5,956 nucleotides of DNA from NCBI GenBank assembly GCA_027451165.1, contig DAIDJX010000208.1:1-5956 (forward strand). The letters are read 5' to 3'. Numbering within the stretch: position 1 is the first letter of the stretch; each line of letters opens with the position of its first letter. The notes under the pieces were generated by a model. It worked only from the letters and a program-made list of their open reading frames with translations, was not told the origin of the DNA and ran no database searches. Position numbers and translations under genes: made by a program. This DNA comes from Prolixibacteraceae bacterium (GTDB taxonomy: Bacteria; Bacteroidota; Bacteroidia; Bacteroidales; Prolixibacteraceae). Positions 1-5,180 of this stretch are shown here, piece after piece.

Positions 1-110
1 GTATTTGATTTTCAGCTGCAAAATTGTACTACTCTTTTTTGAATAGAAATAATATTAATTTGAAATGGGATTTCCGGAGGAATAGGCCATTGGTTCAAAT
101 TATACCAGAT

Positions 111-572
111 TTATTTGTACTTTTTGTTTTCAGCTCCCCAATAAGCTCCACAATGTGGGCAGCGCTGTCCGGAATGGGAATCCGGAGGTACTTCCCGTCC
201 ACAGGCACCACAGGTTTTCTGCGACCATCCCGTGGTATTGTAGCTACCCCATTGATTTCCTCCTGATCCAATGGGTTCCCACCAGGAGCGCCTCTTTACC
301 GGATCTCCTTCCTTCAGGAATGGAAGGATCAGACAGGCAATGTAAGGCAGGAAGAAAGAAAAAATACCCCATCCAACGGCCGACAGCTTCAGTTTCCTGG
401 CCAACAACACGACAATGATGGTGGAAAGGATAGAATAAGTATACACTGAGATCAGGATGGTACTTATTGGAGGTTGGGGTTGTGCAGCCTGGGAATTGAG
501 CAGAAAAGTATACAGTAACCTTACCCACCCGAGCAATCCCAGTGCGAAGCATACAATTTTGAGTGTTTTCAT
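111..572 (-). CDS. Small membrane protein with C-terminal zinc ribbon
   Basis: This 153-residue protein has no family I can name. Three hydrophobic stretches are visible, at about residues 7-25, 38-57 and 64-86, so it is probably anchored in the inner membrane. The first stretch could instead be an uncleaved signal sequence. A polar, Gly/Trp/Asn-rich linker (about 90-118) follows. The C-terminus holds a zinc-ribbon-type motif with two CxxC knuckles, C121/C124 and C138/C141, separated by 13 residues. Such ribbons bind structural zinc and often mediate protein or nucleic-acid contacts, but nothing here shows the partner. The ATG at 572 gives the natural N-terminus MKTLKIV, directly before the first hydrophobic stretch. 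The gene is divergent from the metallopeptidase gene at 652, with about 80 bases between the two starts. No clear terminator was seen in bases 1-110, which are AT-rich and show no other gene. Confidence 0.8.
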   Translation of the reverse strand: MKTLKIVCFALGLLGWVRLLYTFLLNSQAAQPQPPISTILISVYTYSILSTIIVVLLARKLKLSAVGWGIFSFFLPYIACLILPFLKEGDPVKRRSWWEPIGSGGNQWGSYNTTGWSQKTCGACGREVPPDSHSGQRCPHCGAYWGAENKKYK

Positions 573-624
573 ACGGCTGAAAGTGAAATTCCGGTTAAAG
601 TTAGGTCAATTATTTTGCAATTGC

Positions 625-632
625 TATTTTTG
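625..632 (+). promoter_or_regulatory. Candidate Bacteroidota -7 element for the 652 gene
   Basis: TATTTTTG matches the Bacteroidota -7 consensus TAnnTTTG exactly and lies 19 bases before the ATG at 652. No convincing -33 TTG is found about 19 bases upstream, so the call rests on the -7 match alone in AT-rich DNA. The implied 5' leader would be short, roughly 13-15 bases, and no Shine-Dalgarno sequence is visible. Confidence 0.4.
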
Positions 633-651
633 ATTTTATCAAAATCTGCTT

Positions 652-2478
652 ATGAAAACTATCTGCTTCATTATTGTCATTGCTTTACTTTCTATCTCCT
701 GGAAGAGTATGGGGTATTCCTATCCAAATACCCATAAAACAACACATTTTGTTATTCATTATAACGTCGATTCTGTTCCGGCAAGAAAGGACAAAACCTA
801 TATTCCTATCCATCAGATTGAACCAGGAGACGTTGTGGCGGGTGATCCTGACTGGGTGTTTGACAAGGAAGTCTTTGGAAAAAAGATTCGGGCAGTCCCG
901 TATTATATTGTGGATATGGGCCTTTTTCTCGAAGAAGCCCTGACTGCCTTTGTCGGAATGAACATTGCCTCAGTAGAGGAGACTGTTTCCCGGCCCAACT
1001 ACGATAAAGAGGTTGCGATTATCCGGCATGTATACGTGTGTCCGCTTGGTGATGCACAGAATGCCACGGAAGGTGAAACCAATTCCATCACCGGAAGCAT
1101 TTTTATCCATCAAAATGTTCCAACTTCAGCAGAATTACCGGATAAGGCACATGTCCTCAGGAAAACCTGTGCCCATGAGTTGCTGCATAACCTTACCTCT
1201 TATTATTACAGCGGATTTATGGTCAAACTTGGTTCCTACACCAATGCCACCTCCAACGCCTGGTGGTGGGAAAGTCTGGCCCCCCAGGCCGACAGGCTGG
1301 TGTGGCCTTCAGATACCCCTTATGAAGCTGAATTGTTTGCCATGGACAACCAAACCGGCATCCAGCATGTCATCCATGATTCCTGGGATGTCTGCAACAA
1401 GGCTCCCAACTGGTACATCAGCAGCGCATTTCTGAGCTATTTGCAATATTACCGGACTGGCACCAAAGCCAGCTTCCCGGAAATATTCAAATCTCCGGTA
1501 AAGGGCGCCTGGAACTTGCTATCCTACGTCAGAACTTCCCTCGACGATTATGTGAAAACCAGTTTGGGATCTACTGGTCTTGGCCGCGAATATTATGACT
1601 ATATGCTCTGGATGTACGAACAAAAATATGCCGGTCTGAACCTGAAGATGGAAACTGCCGGCATCCCGTATATCCAGACTTATGAGATGAAGAAGGTGAA
1701 CATCGAAGCCCGGAAGAGCTTTAAAATGGATGTTCCCTACATGGCCATGCGGGCATTGAAAATATTCAAACAGGCCGTGGTGAAAGAAAAGATGTACACC
1801 ATAAAAAACCTGAGCAGGGAGGGGGAGTGTGCCGTGCTTGTTTTTGAATGTACTGCAAAGGGGCGCAAACTGCTCCGTGAACTTGATCTGTACAGTAAAA
1901 AAGACAGCATGAACATCCTTCATGAAACCGGGAAATGGATCGAGGTGGGAGTCCTGAGTTATTCCACACACAATGCATCTTCTGCTACGGTGGAGATTAC
2001 CCGCTATCCTGATTTTGACGGGATTTACGACGGGAAGGTGGAATTCTCCGGAACAAATCCCAAGCTGGATGCCATGTACACCATTACCCTGTCTACGCTG
2101 AAACTGGAAATAAAAGGAACAGAAGTAACCTGCGATTTTGAATTCCACAAGCATTACAAGAAAGATGGTTTTTATGCCAAAGGGGTGCAAATGAAGGGGA
2201 AGGTTAATCCTGATGGTGTGTTGGAAATCATTGGTCCGGTAAAAGGCTTTTCCTATCCAAAAGGATGTGTGAATTGTTGTGATTTTCCGGCGGTTCTGGA
2301 TAATCCCAAATGCTTCAAAATGTCACACAATCCTTATTACTGGAAATTTGATGGGAAAGTGGTGGTTGACGATCAGGGAAAGGCCACCTGCAAGGGGTTC
2401 ATTGCTGCGGGGGTCGGCCCGGCTAAATTCCCTAAAGGGGGAGAAAGATTGTATGCTTTTACGGTAGAAAGAAAATAA
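652..2478 (+). CDS. Secreted putative zinc metallopeptidase (HELLH, gluzincin-like)
   Basis: This 608-residue protein starts with a signal peptide (basic MK, hydrophobic core about 4-15, likely cleavage near residue 20-23), so it is probably exported. The zinc-protease motif HELLH lies at 175-179 with E176 as the candidate catalytic base. A second acidic motif, WWWESLA, follows with E207 28 residues after H179. This resembles the third zinc ligand of gluzincin peptidases, where the Glu often sits in a W-x-E-[SG]-x-A context. Residues about 210-345 are aromatic-rich and probably complete the helical part of the catalytic domain. From about 380 the protein looks beta-rich. It holds two similar stretches, DFDGIYDGKVEF near 454 and WKFDGKVVVDD near 564, and a Cys cluster (C539, C542, C543, C554). 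No named MEROPS family is recognised and the substrate is unknown. The ATG at 652 is chosen because it directly precedes the signal peptide. The gene is monocistronic, ending at a shared terminator. Confidence 0.85.
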   Translation: MKTICFIIVIALLSISWKSMGYSYPNTHKTTHFVIHYNVDSVPARKDKTYIPIHQIEPGDVVAGDPDWVFDKEVFGKKIRAVPYYIVDMGLFLEEALTAFVGMNIASVEETVSRPNYDKEVAIIRHVYVCPLGDAQNATEGETNSITGSIFIHQNVPTSAELPDKAHVLRKTCAHELLHNLTSYYYSGFMVKLGSYTNATSNAWWWESLAPQADRLVWPSDTPYEAELFAMDNQTGIQHVIHDSWDVCNKAPNWYISSAFLSYLQYYRTGTKASFPEIFKSPVKGAWNLLSYVRTSLDDYVKTSLGSTGLGREYYDYMLWMYEQKYAGLNLKMETAGIPYIQTYEMKKVNIEARKSFKMDVPYMAMRALKIFKQAVVKEKMYTIKNLSREGECAVLVFECTAKGRKLLRELDLYSKKDSMNILHETGKWIEVGVLSYSTHNASSATVEITRYPDFDGIYDGKVEFSGTNPKLDAMYTITLSTLKLEIKGTEVTCDFEFHKHYKKDGFYAKGVQMKGKVNPDGVLEIIGPVKGFSYPKGCVNCCDFPAVLDNPKCFKMSHNPYYWKFDGKVVVDDQGKATCKGFIAAGVGPAKFPKGGERLYAFTVERK

Positions 2479-2484
2479 AAAACG

Positions 2485-2514
2485 AAAAAAAGGGAGCTAA
2501 ATGCTTCTCTTTTT
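2485..2514. terminator. Bidirectional intrinsic terminator between convergent genes
   Basis: An A-tract, GGGAGC, a five-base loop (TAAAT), GCTTCT and a T-tract form an imperfect hairpin: C2497-G2503 outward to A2486-T2514 with G-T wobbles and one A-C mismatch. A-rich DNA on the left and T-rich DNA on the right allow it to end transcripts from both the 652 gene (stop at 2478) and the 2527 gene (stop at 2527). Confidence 0.65.
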
Positions 2515-2526
2515 CGGTGTGGCCTG

Positions 2527-3522
2527 TTACTGAACCTTCATTAAAAGTATCCTGACCGGTTTATTGTAAAAAGAAGATGTCAGAGGGAATGTGACGGCAA
2601 TGTATGTTGCGCTCAGATAGCAGGCTATATTGTCAATTAAAGTAGAATTGCTCATGCCCAAAGATGTCCAGTGCGTATTGTTGTATTTAATTTCGCAGCT
2701 TAGCACTCTGGTGTTATCCATATTGTATCCATTTGGATAATCGAGAAGAGCCAGAGTTCCGGATGAATTCGGAGTAGTCCCTGTGATCTCAATAATTTCG
2801 GAGAATATTTTCCCGTTTGCACCTATAACCATGGACCCTTCGACATCCAGTGTGGCTTTAGGTACTGTAGTTCCAATTCCGAGCCTTTTGCTGGTGTTAT
2901 TCCAGGAGAATGAGGGATCTCCCCCGAAAATTCCAGTGTTATTAAACTGAATCTGTCCGGATGTTCCACCCGGTGCAGTAGAACCGGTAAGGTCCGATCC
3001 CGGTTTCCAGGTAGTACCGTTCCATTTCAATACCTGACCACTGGCAGCTGCCTGCGGAGCGATCTTCAAAGGAGAAGTATCATTCCCGTTTCCTGTGAGC
3101 GTGGCATCTGTTGAGACACTCTCCACATCCTTTGCCATCAAAGCGTAAGGCACACTGAGCAGTTGGCTGGTTCCCAGCGTCTGGAATGCAATCCCACCTG
3201 CTGGGTCCATCTCCACTTTCAAGAAATACGAGCTTACTCCCCAGTTGATGGAAGTGAAGGAGCCGCTGGGTGAAGTGCCATTTCCAATTTCCAGCTCGAT
3301 AAGTCCCAGAATATTGGTTGTTTTGGCATGTAGTTCTGAGTAAACGGGGGTACCTGCCACCTGCCCCTGAAGGATGCTGATCCGGAAAGTCACCGCTTTA
3401 TTGGCAAGAACATTACCGGTGTTATCCCGGACGGCAGCCTGATACTTAAAAGACTGGGGAGTTTGGGAAAAAATGGTCAGGGTATAGAGGCAAAACATGA
3501 ATACGAACAAGATGGTTTTCAT
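2527..3522 (-). CDS. Secreted fibre-like protein of the Bacteroidota tail-fibre/collagen-like type
   Basis: This 331-residue protein has a clear signal peptide (MKTILFVFMF, likely cleavage before Q20 or T21). The mature N-terminus, QTPQSFKYQAAVRDNTGNVL, and the following beta-rich region (about 20-135, ending in LSVPYALMAKDV) are the hallmark of a large Bacteroidota family of secreted proteins, usually annotated as hypothetical or as tail-fibre-domain proteins. A Gly/Thr/Asn-rich segment follows (about 139-215). It includes a short TGNGNDTSPLKI motif and then a GIGTTVPKATLDVEG motif (215-229), which in phage-tail-like fibres leads into a repetitive shaft. The last 90 or so residues form a beta-rich ending without the endosialidase-chaperone (peptidase S74) motif found in many relatives. 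No T9SS sorting domain is seen. The role is probably at the cell surface or extracellular, as a structural or adhesive protein. A 7-of-8 match to a -7 element (TAAATTTC, 3540-3547) lies just upstream, without a good -33. Confidence 0.85.
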   Translation of the reverse strand: MKTILFVFMFCLYTLTIFSQTPQSFKYQAAVRDNTGNVLANKAVTFRISILQGQVAGTPVYSELHAKTTNILGLIELEIGNGTSPSGSFTSINWGVSSYFLKVEMDPAGGIAFQTLGTSQLLSVPYALMAKDVESVSTDATLTGNGNDTSPLKIAPQAAASGQVLKWNGTTWKPGSDLTGSTAPGGTSGQIQFNNTGIFGGDPSFSWNNTSKRLGIGTTVPKATLDVEGSMVIGANGKIFSEIIEITGTTPNSSGTLALLDYPNGYNMDNTRVLSCEIKYNNTHWTSLGMSNSTLIDNIACYLSATYIAVTFPLTSSFYNKPVRILLMKVQ

Positions 3523-3578
3523 TTTCGTAGTTTATGTTAGAAATTTAATATTATTTAAAAAACAAGGATTTCCGGTTT

Positions 3579-3604
3579 AATAAAAACCATTCCGGATTGA
3601 ATGG
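3579..3604 (-). terminator. Intrinsic terminator downstream of the lipoprotein gene
   Basis: On the minus strand CCATTC, a six-base loop (AATCCG) and GAATGG form a perfect 6-bp stem, followed by TTTTTATT. It lies about 100 bases past the lipoprotein stop codon and before the start of the fibre-like gene. This suggests that the two minus-strand genes are transcribed separately. Confidence 0.5.
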
Positions 3605-3702
3605 AAAATATCCCAATCCGGTCTTAGCCCTCATAAAGTCCGGTCTGAATACCGGAATCAACAGGCTGATCACCAGTACATCAAATGTGAAAGGAATCAG
3701 GA

Positions 3703-4107
3703 TTATTTTACCCTGACGAATTTATCAATATTGCACTTTGTCGTATCCACGTTCCAGTTGTCATCAGCCGGATACATCTGGATCAGGGTATCCCCTTTGA
3801 TGATGTAAAGCATTTTGGCCTTTGTCCCGATGGCTTCTTTATTCTGGTTATAGAGAATCGTCTCCAGGGCATGGGTTCCATCAAGGGTATAGGGTCCCCC
3901 ACCGTAAATGTTGTAAATGGCAGTGTCCTTTCTGAATTCTCCCAGATAGGAACAATAGCCGTCCACCCACATTTTTATGACAGTTCCATGCCACCCCTCC
4001 ATGTCTGGGGTTATCCCCTGCCAGACACCTTCAATGAGCGGTTTTTTTCCACACGAGAGAATCATCATTGCCAGAGCAATGACAAGACAAAAGATTAGTT
4101 TTTTCAT
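3703..4107 (-). CDS. Small lipoprotein, possibly lipocalin-like
   Basis: This 134-residue protein has a type II signal peptide: a MKK start, a hydrophobic core and an ILSC lipobox with the acylated cysteine at C19. The mature protein of about 116 residues should be anchored to a membrane. Directly after the lipobox comes LIEGVWQG (24-31). A G-x-W motif at the start of a small beta-rich domain is typical of lipocalin-like and related Bacteroidota lipoproteins. The remainder alternates short beta-like strands and turns, ending in DKFVRVK, which would fit the closing strand of such a barrel. The family assignment is tentative and no ligand can be named. The gene is separated from its downstream neighbour by a terminator at 3579-3604. 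It starts about 210 bases from the repeat region to its right. Confidence 0.8.
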   Translation of the reverse strand: MKKLIFCLVIALAMMILSCGKKPLIEGVWQGITPDMEGWHGTVIKMWVDGYCSYLGEFRKDTAIYNIYGGGPYTLDGTHALETILYNQNKEAIGTKAKMLYIIKGDTLIQMYPADDNWNVDTTKCNIDKFVRVK

Positions 4108-4133
4108 AGATTAGATTGTTTTAAAGAAGACTA

Positions 4134-4165
4134 CAAAGCTTAGCAATTTTTTTTCAAAATAGCAA
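4134..4165 (-). promoter_or_regulatory. Possible promoter of the lipoprotein gene
   Basis: On the minus strand AAGCTTTG (4141-4134) matches TAnnTTTG at 7 of 8 positions. A TTG (4165-4163) lies 21 bases upstream, slightly longer than the usual spacing. The implied transcript would start near 4128, about 20 bases before the ATG at 4107. This is a weak match in AT-rich DNA. The stretch from here to about 4316 shows no other feature. Confidence 0.3.
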
Positions 4166-4316
4166 CTTAATTGTTTTATTATTTCATAAGTCGGGGATGA
4201 AATCAGATATTTATGTTCCTTTACCGGCGGTGAATCTGCTTTTTTTTGCATTGTGTTACCGTATTCTGAGTTTGGGATTTGTAGGTTGACTTTTGTTGAA
4301 AATGCTGGAAGTTACC

Positions 4317-4341
4317 GATTGAATGATATAGCGTGGGGCAT
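4317..4341 (-). pseudogene. Remnant of a third GIY-YIG gene
   Basis: After the third tRNA-derived block and its terminator, the minus strand again reads ATGCCCCA, followed by TATATCATTCAATC. This resembles the first 30 or so bases of the two full GIY-YIG genes, with about four bases lost in two small deletions. The frame breaks to MPHAISFNR and a stop. Similarity ends after that, so most of this copy is missing or diverged beyond recognition. Confidence 0.65.
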
Positions 4342-4344
4342 AAC

Positions 4345-4371
4345 AAAAAAGGGAAAGCCTTTAGCTCCCCC
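4345..4371 (-). terminator. Intrinsic terminator of the third repeat unit
   Basis: On the minus strand GGGGGAGC, the loop TAAAG and GCTTTCCC form an 8-bp stem with two G-T wobbles, followed by six T residues. It follows the tRNA-derived block at 4376-4425 and is nearly identical to the terminator at 4692-4719. Confidence 0.75.
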
Positions 4372-4375
4372 TCTG

Positions 4376-4425
4376 CGGTGCGGACGGGACTCGAACCCGT
4401 CCCGCCTCGGGCGGGATGACAGGCC
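4376..4425 (-). pseudogene. tRNA-Asp 3'-half remnant with hairpin (third unit)
   Basis: This 50-base block holds GGCCTGTCA from the tRNA-Asp anticodon arm, a 17-base palindrome, the T arm (ACGGG, TTCGAGT, CCCGT), the 3' acceptor strand CCGCACC and the discriminator G. The D arm and 5' acceptor strand are absent, so it cannot fold as a tRNA. It is identical base for base to the block at 4724-4773. Confidence 0.85.
4400..4416 (-). repeat. 17-base palindromic hairpin, third unit
   Basis: TCCCGCC, the loop CGA and GGCGGGA form a perfect 7-bp stem. It replaces the 3' side of the anticodon stem and the variable loop of tRNA-Asp, between CTGTCA and CGGGTTCG. Confidence 0.85.
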
Positions 4426-4427
4426 AC

Positions 4428-4688
4428 TTACCTGACCAGGTTGCAATTCTGATTAATAAGCCACTTTATGTATTCGGAGTTGGCTTTTTTTAGCCTCTTT
4501 TCCCGTTTTAAAGCGGCAGTTTTATCCGGCAACCTTTCCAGAAAAACCATTCTCCAGGGACCTTTACCAGAAGTAAAACGGCTTTTACCTTCGTTGTGTT
4601 CCTGAAGCCTCAGATCAGGATAAGCTGTATATCCTTTGTAGTAAATACCACTGATTTCAGATTGGATGATGTATACAAAATGGGGCAT
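4428..4688 (-). CDS. GIY-YIG nuclease domain protein (second copy)
   Basis: This 86-residue stand-alone GIY-YIG protein is of the size and type of the UPF0213/YhbQ-like group. The GIY motif is VYI (5-7) and the YIG motif is YKG (17-19). Candidate catalytic residues are R27 in PDLRLQEHN and E63 in LKREKRLKK. The ATG at 4688 is chosen over a TTG at 4775. The longer reading would add 29 residues translated from the tRNA-derived block and terminator, while the ATG gives the same length and N-terminus (MPH[YF]VYIIQS) as the upstream copy. The two proteins match at 69 of 86 positions (80%), and many changes are conservative (Y/F, K/R, D/E, I/L), which suggests that both stayed under selection. The start codon lies four bases after a terminator U-tract. 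The cellular role is unknown: small GIY-YIG proteins may cut DNA, and a homing-like or repeat-spreading role is only an inference here. Confidence 0.9.
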   Translation of the reverse strand: MPHFVYIIQSEISGIYYKGYTAYPDLRLQEHNEGKSRFTSGKGPWRMVFLERLPDKTAALKREKRLKKANSEYIKWLINQNCNLVR

Positions 4689-4691
4689 AAC

Positions 4692-4719
4692 AAAAAAAGG
4701 GAAAGCCTTTAGCTCCCCC
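4692..4719 (-). terminator. Intrinsic terminator of the second repeat unit
   Basis: On the minus strand GGGGGAGC, the loop TAAAG and GCTTTCCC form an 8-bp stem with two G-T wobbles, followed by seven T residues. It lies between the tRNA-derived block (4724-4773) and the GIY-YIG start at 4688, so that gene can only be transcribed from upstream by read-through. Confidence 0.8.
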
Positions 4720-4723
4720 TTTG

Positions 4724-4773
4724 CGGTGCGGACGGGACTCGAACCCGTCCCGCCTCGGGCGGGATGACAGGCC
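4724..4773 (-). pseudogene. tRNA-Asp 3'-half remnant with hairpin (second unit)
   Basis: It has the same content as the block at 4376-4425: GGCCTGTCA, the 17-base palindrome, an intact T arm and the 3' acceptor strand CCGCACC with discriminator G. The 5' half of the tRNA is missing. Its first base lies two bases after the stop codon of the upstream GIY-YIG gene. An open reading frame runs through it into the second GIY-YIG gene, which can mislead gene callers. Confidence 0.85.
4748..4764 (-). repeat. 17-base palindromic hairpin, second unit
   Basis: It is identical to the hairpin at 4400-4416: TCCCGCC, loop CGA, GGCGGGA, inserted at the same point of the tRNA-Asp sequence. Confidence 0.85.
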
Positions 4774-4775
4774 AA

Positions 4776-5036
4776 CTACCTGAGCAGATTGTATTCCTGA
4801 TTGATCAACCACCTTAAATATGCGGAATTTGCCTTTTTCAGCATAATCTCCCTTTTTAAGGCTGATGTTTTATCCGGTAACCGTTCCAGGTAAACCATTT
4901 TCCAAGGACCTTTACCTGAAGTAAACCTGCTTTTACCATCGTTGTGTTCCTGAAGCCTTAAATCAGGATAAGCAGTATACCCTTTGTAAAGGATACCTGT
5001 GGTTTGAGACTGGATAATATATACATAATGGGGCAT
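4776..5036 (-). CDS. GIY-YIG nuclease domain protein (first copy)
   Basis: This 86-residue single-domain GIY-YIG protein is of the UPF0213/YhbQ-like type. Motifs in order are VYI (5-7, the GIY position), YKG (17-19, the YIG position), R27 and H31 in PDLRLQEHN, and E63 in LKREIMLKK. R27 and E63 are the expected catalytic Arg and metal-binding Glu. YKG in place of YIG occurs in small members of this family. The ATG at 5036 is four bases beyond the U-tract of the tRNA-Asp terminator, leaving no room for a separate promoter or a normal ribosome-binding site. Expression probably depends on read-through from the tRNA promoter at 5287-5316. The stop codon TAG (4778-4776) ends two bases before the next tRNA-derived block. 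The function is unknown; its pairing with tRNA-Asp fragments suggests that it belongs to the repeat module. Confidence 0.9.
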   Translation of the reverse strand: MPHYVYIIQSQTTGILYKGYTAYPDLRLQEHNDGKSRFTSGKGPWKMVYLERLPDKTSALKREIMLKKANSAYLRWLINQEYNLLR

Positions 5037-5039
5037 AAC

Positions 5040-5067
5040 AAAAAAGGGGGAACTACTGTTCTCCCCC
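5040..5067 (-). terminator. Intrinsic terminator of tRNA-Asp
   Basis: Starting four bases after the tRNA 3' end, the minus strand reads GGGGG, a bulged A, GAAC, the loop AGTA, GTTC and CCCCC, followed by six T residues. The inner stem differs in sequence from the two later terminators but keeps the same position and outer G/C run. Confidence 0.8.
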
Positions 5068-5071
5068 TTTG

Positions 5072-5145
5072 CGGTGCGGACGGGACTCGAACCCGCGACC
5101 CTCGGCGTGACAGGCCGATATTCTAACCGACTGAACTACCGCACC
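5072..5145 (-). tRNA. tRNA-Asp (anticodon GTC)
   Basis: This is a complete 74-base cloverleaf. The acceptor stem GGTGCGG pairs with CCGCACC. The D stem is GTTC/GAAT with loop AGTCGGTTA. The anticodon stem is TCGGC/GCCGA with loop CTGTCAC, which places GTC at positions 34-36 (plus-strand 5109-5111). The variable loop is GGGTC. The T stem is GCGGG/CCCGT with loop TTCGAGT. The discriminator base is G, as expected for tRNA-Asp. CCA is not encoded (the genome continues CAAAGG), so the tail must be added enzymatically. It is transcribed from the promoter at 5287-5316 through a broken tRNA copy at 5181-5248 and ends at the terminator just downstream. Confidence 0.97.
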
Positions 5146-5180
5146 AAATATTTTTTATGAACGACTGCGATTCCTTTGCT

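Larger units (their letters stand above)
4317..5116 (-). repeat. Tandem array of [tRNA-Asp 3' half + terminator + GIY-YIG] units
   Basis: The marker GGCCTGTCA recurs on the minus strand at 5116-5108, 4773-4765 and 4425-4417, that is, at intervals of 343 and 348 bases. After each marker come the tRNA-Asp T arm and 3' acceptor strand, an intrinsic terminator and a GIY-YIG start. The 5-base difference in period equals the difference between the normal 12-base tRNA segment and the 17-base hairpin that replaces it in the later units. The first two units are complete. The third stops about 25 bases into its GIY-YIG gene. Each GIY-YIG stop codon lies within two bases of the next unit's GGCC marker, so the unit has sharp borders. 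Confidence 0.85.

Noticed and set aside
1519..2190. A 223-residue minus-strand frame
   Set aside because: It is antisense to the middle of the 608-residue peptidase gene and shows no recognisable domain or sensible start.
3565..3660. A cluster of CCGG tetranucleotides between the fibre-like and lipoprotein genes
   Set aside because: Apart from the hairpin at 3579-3604, the copies have no regular spacing or shared flanks, so no repeat element can be supported.
4221..4427. A 68-residue minus-strand frame from a GTG at 4427
   Set aside because: It is a translation of the tRNA-derived block and terminator in a frame that leaves the GIY-YIG remnant, followed by unrelated AT-rich sequence.
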